A program made the position numbers and the translations under genes. Source: Verrucomicrobiota bacterium (GTDB taxonomy: Bacteria > Verrucomicrobiota > Verrucomicrobiia > Chthoniobacterales > Chthoniobacteraceae). From it: a stretch of DNA of 54,818 bases. Of the stretch, positions 52,060-54,818 are shown one piece after another (within the stretch, counting starts at the first letter, position 1; each line of letters starts with the position of its first letter). Where the stretch lies: the NCBI GenBank assembly GCA_009885995.1, contig VFJQ01000062.1, forward strand, positions 1 through 54,818, read 5' to 3'. The notes beneath the pieces are model-generated. The model did no database searches. It had not been told where the DNA came from and saw nothing but the letters and a program-made list of their open reading frames with translations.

Positions 52060-52464
52060 TCAATTGTTCGAGCAGCCGCAGCCTGTCCCGCAGCCGCCCT
52101 CGCGGGCGTAGCGCACTTCGAGGTCGATGTCCTGTAGCGCGATCTGCTCGCGGACTTGGGTGAGAAATTCGACGGCCTCATCCGGCGGAGTGTCGATGCA
52201 CCGCAAGACGACGCGGAGCGGCTTGCCCATGAGTTCCGGGTGCGCCTCCGCCATCTCGCCGTCCAGCGCGAACGAGAGATACGCGTTCATCTTCTCCTGG
52301 AGCTGAAAAAGCTGCTCCTCGCCGCCATCCCACGCGCGCGGCTCGAACATCACCAACTCCACCTGCCCGCTCGCCGCGTCGTGCGTGAGCAAATCGATCA
52401 CGCCGGCGTGCTCGATGCCGCGGAGTTCGCCGGGCTGTGGAAAGGCGTTCGGATCGACGTTCAT
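52060..52464 (-). CDS. DUF6572-like protein with C-terminal Cys cluster
   Basis: 134 residues from ATG 52464. The core IEHAGVIDLLTHDAASGQVE, FEPRAWDGGEEQLFQLQEKM and NAYLSFALDGEMAEAHPELM matches the small DUF6572 family of unknown function. The protein ends EGGCGTGCGCSNN, a cysteine cluster that could bind a metal; I do not know it as a fixed family feature. Upstream in-frame sequence was excluded because it runs into the palindromic region before smc. Divergent from smc. Confidence 0.72.
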   Translation of the reverse strand: MNVDPNAFPQPGELRGIEHAGVIDLLTHDAASGQVELVMFEPRAWDGGEEQLFQLQEKMNAYLSFALDGEMAEAHPELMGKPLRVVLRCIDTPPDEAVEFLTQVREQIALQDIDLEVRYAREGGCGTGCGCSNN

Positions 52465-52488
52465 GGGGTGCAGAATGGCCCGGAAAGG

Positions 52489-52550
52489 CCTCCTGTAAAG
52501 AGGAGGAGCCGGTTTCTCTGAGTTCCGGGAGAAACCACCATATATGGTGG
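52489..52550. promoter_or_regulatory. Nested hairpins and a 16-bp perfect palindrome before smc
   Basis: CCACCATATATGGTGG (52535-52550) is a perfect palindrome. It overlaps the right arm of a second hairpin, GGTTTCTC (52511-52518) with GAGAAACC (52529-52536). A third small stem, CCTCCT/AGGAGG, lies at about 52489-52506. The cluster sits between divergent DUF6572 and smc genes, in a good position for an operator or for structured leaders. Confidence 0.5.
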
Positions 52551-52659
52551 CGTCGAAATCTCGCCCGCCCCACAAATAGCGCTTGCCATCCTCCGCGCAC
52601 GATTCAAATCTCCCGCCGTTCCCCGGCCCCTCGGCCCGTTTTCAACCCAACCCAAAGCC

Positions 52660-54818
52660 ATGTATCTCAAATCGCTCGAAATTATCGGCTTCAAGAGCTT
52701 CGCCCCCAAGACCCTGCTCGAATTCCATCGCGGCGTGACGTGCGTCGTTGGCCCGAATGGCTGCGGCAAATCCAACGTGCTCGACTCCATCCTGTGGGTG
52801 CTCGGCGAGCAGTCGGCCAAGGCGCTGCGCGGCTCGGAAATGACCGATGTCATTTTCTCCGGCACCGATAGCCGCCAGGCGCTCGGCATGGCCGAGGTGT
52901 CGATGACCTTCAGCGAGTGCGAGGAGGCGCTCGGGCTCGACTGGCATGAGGTCACGATCACGCGCCGCGTTTTCCGCGAAGGCGGCAGCGAATACCTCAT
53001 CAACAAGACGCCCGCCCGGCTGAAGGACATCCACAACCTTTTCATGGATACCGGCATCGGCCGCACGGCGTATTCGATCATGCAGCAGGGCAAGATCGAC
53101 GCGGTCCTTTCGACCAGGCCGGAGGACCGCCGCGCGATCTTCGAGGAAGCGGCGGGCATCACCAAATACAAGTCGCAGAAGAAGGAAGCGCTGCGGAAAC
53201 TCGAAGCGACCGAGGTGAATCTTGTGCGCCTCGCGGACATCGTGAAGGAAGTGAAGCGGCAGATCGGTTCGCTCCAGCGGCAGGCGGGCAAGGCGCGGCG
53301 TTATCAGTCGCTCATCGGCGATTTGAAGATGCTCGAGTTGCACCATGCGAAGCAGCAGTGGGAGACGCTCGACTTGCAACGCATCGAGGCCACCGGCCAG
53401 CTTGATTCGCTCAGCGTGCGGCAGGGCGAGCACGAGGTGCAGATCGAGGAGCAGGAAGCCCAGGCCAGCGCCCAGCGCGCAGCGCTCGACGAGATGGAGA
53501 CGAAGCTCAACGCCGCGCGGCAAACCGTGAACGACCTGCGCTCGCGCATCTCGAACCACGAGAACCGCCTCGTCTTCAACGAAGAGCGGACGCGGGAATT
53601 CGACGGGCTCATCCAGCGCTACCGCGGCGAGGTCGCGATGTCGGAGGAGAAGTTCCGGATGCAGGAGCAGGAGTTGCATTCCACCGACACGGAGCTCGCG
53701 CAGATCACCGAGATGCTCGCCGGCGAGCTGCGGCACATGGAGGAAAAGCAGGCCGCCACCGCCGCGCTCACCTCGCAGCGCAGCGAGATCGAGGTGTCGC
53801 TCTCGTCGTTCGCGCAGGACGCGGCGCGGGTCGAAAACCGCATCAGCCAGCTCCGGGGCAATATCTCAGGCGTGATGCAAACACGCGAAGGCGCCGAGGC
53901 GCGGCTCGCCTACCTCGCCGACGAATCGCGGCAGCTTGAGTTCGCCTTTGCGCAGCTCACCGAGCAGCGCGGCCACGCCGAGGGCGAACTGGCACGCGCG
54001 AATGCCGAACTCGAAGCGCACACCGCGGAAGTGAGCGCGGCGGAATTTACGCTGCGCCAGTCGCAGACGATCCTCGGCGAGATCGAGCGCGAGCTTCGCG
54101 ACGCCCAGCGCGTGCTGGCGGAAAAGGAGTCGAAAGCCGACGCGCTGCGCCAGCTCATCGAGAGCGGCGAAGGCTTCGGCGAAGGCACGCAGGCCGTCCT
54201 GCGCGGGCTCGATAACCCGGACTTTTTCAAGCCCGCCATCTCCGGCGCGCTCGCGCAGTTCATCGACGTGGCGCCCGAATACGTCCGCGCCGTCGAGGCG
54301 TGCCTCGGCGCGAACCTGCAAGCGATCGTGATGAAGGACTCGATGATCGCCGAGAGCGTGATCAAGACGCTCACCGCGCAAAAGCTCGGCACCGCCGCGC
54401 TCGCGCTGCGCGAACTCGACGCGCACTTCGAGCACATCACCAACGAGGAGATGGCGCTGCCCGAGGGTGCGATCGACTGGCTTAACAACAAGGTGCGCAC
54501 GCAGCCCGAGGTCGCCCGCACCGTCGAGCGGCTCATCAATCACACCGTGCTCGTCGCCGATCTCGAAACGGCGCTCCGCATCTTCCCACAGCGCGGCTCG
54601 ATGATCGTGACGATGGCCGGCGAAGTCATCACTCGCGACGGCATCCTTCACGGCGGCGTGGCCAGTGCCGCAGCCAGCTCGCATCTCGAGCGCAAGAACC
54701 AGCTCCATACACTCGACGTCGAAGTCGCCGCGGCGCGTGCGAAATCGTGGGAAATCAGCACGCGCCGCGAGACGACGCTCAGCGAAATCGACGGCTCGCA
54801 GGTGCGGCTCGAAGAAGC
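52660..54818 (+). CDS. smc: Chromosome segregation protein SMC (partial, cut by the window end)
   Basis: 719 codons are in the window and the frame is still open at the end. It starts MYLKSLEIIGFKSFAPKTLL, with Walker A VVGPNGCGKSNVLDSILWVL, then GIGRTAYSIMQQGKIDAVLS and the Q-loop region. A long coiled coil (about 170-500, Glu/Gln/Ala-rich) leads to the hinge domain (about 510-670: FFKPAISGALAQFIDVAPEY, ACLGANLQAIVMKDS, GGVAS near its end). SMC is the ATPase of the condensin complex that organises and separates chromosomes. The C-terminal coiled coil and head with Walker B lie beyond the window. The leader is C/A-rich without a Shine-Dalgarno sequence. Confidence 0.95.
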   Translation, partial: MYLKSLEIIGFKSFAPKTLLEFHRGVTCVVGPNGCGKSNVLDSILWVLGEQSAKALRGSEMTDVIFSGTDSRQALGMAEVSMTFSECEEALGLDWHEVTITRRVFREGGSEYLINKTPARLKDIHNLFMDTGIGRTAYSIMQQGKIDAVLSTRPEDRRAIFEEAAGITKYKSQKKEALRKLEATEVNLVRLADIVKEVKRQIGSLQRQAGKARRYQSLIGDLKMLELHHAKQQWETLDLQRIEATGQLDSLSVRQGEHEVQIEEQEAQASAQRAALDEMETKLNAARQTVNDLRSRISNHENRLVFNEERTREFDGLIQRYRGEVAMSEEKFRMQEQELHSTDTELAQITEMLAGELRHMEEKQAATAALTSQRSEIEVSLSSFAQDAARVENRISQLRGNISGVMQTREGAEARLAYLADESRQLEFAFAQLTEQRGHAEGELARANAELEAHTAEVSAAEFTLRQSQTILGEIERELRDAQRVLAEKESKADALRQLIESGEGFGEGTQAVLRGLDNPDFFKPAISGALAQFIDVAPEYVRAVEACLGANLQAIVMKDSMIAESVIKTLTAQKLGTAALALRELDAHFEHITNEEMALPEGAIDWLNNKVRTQPEVARTVERLINHTVLVADLETALRIFPQRGSMIVTMAGEVITRDGILHGGVASAAASSHLERKNQLHTLDVEVAAARAKSWEISTRRETTLSEIDGSQVRLEE

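Overview
The window is GC-rich, gene-dense bacterial chromosome. It most likely comes from a member of the Verrucomicrobiota, perhaps a Chthoniobacter-like soil or freshwater lineage. That is inferred from gene content: a doubled MoxR/Bat locus, a protein kinase-like plus FGE-like fusion, several secreted dimethylformamidase-like proteins, and a DNRLRE/S74 surface protein. Most start codons also lack a recognisable Shine-Dalgarno sequence. No 16S rRNA gene is present, so the assignment is provisional.

Layout. 229-1473: tyrosine integrase, then tRNA-Leu(UAG). 1978-8727 (minus): one unbroken run prs - rplY - pth - rpsF - ssb - xylF - xylG - xylH, a nucleotide/translation/replication cluster with a xylose-type ABC importer attached. 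8978-10506: outer-membrane barrel protein with a clear terminator, a secreted hypothetical protein and tRNA-Leu(CAA). 10593-12375: aldo/keto reductase and a sugar-epimerase-like protein. 12362-16698 (minus): a giant secreted repeat protein with a frameshift in a G7 tract. 16824-21944: hisC and valS, divergent with mirrored leaders, then a DMT transporter. 21915-30932 (minus): broken sulfatase, phosphodiester glycosidase, two dimethylformamidase-like proteins (one frameshifted in a GC repeat), a cupin-like hypothetical protein and a pseudokinase/FGE-like membrane protein. 31071-39876 (minus): eight-gene moxR-DUF58-bat operon. 39890-43770 (plus): a second moxR and a DUF58-transglutaminase fusion. 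43736-45139 (minus): third dimethylformamidase-like paralogue. 45188-46016: kinase/LRR remnant, 21-bp tandem repeats and a palindromic inverted-repeat element. 46017-52464: S74/DNRLRE surface protein, di-haem peroxidase, lipoprotein lipase, DUF6572 protein. 52660 to the end: smc, cut by the window edge.

Many genes are joined by 4-bp ATGA or GTGA stop/start overlaps, which points to translational coupling and supports several GTG starts. Damage is concentrated in the accessory part: two frameshifts at simple repeats and two or three 3-prime gene remnants. The most interesting systems are the paired, back-to-back MoxR modules and the cluster of secreted dimethylformamidase-fold enzymes with a glycosidase and a sulfatase remnant. 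Both rest on known families; their arrangement is what deserves attention.
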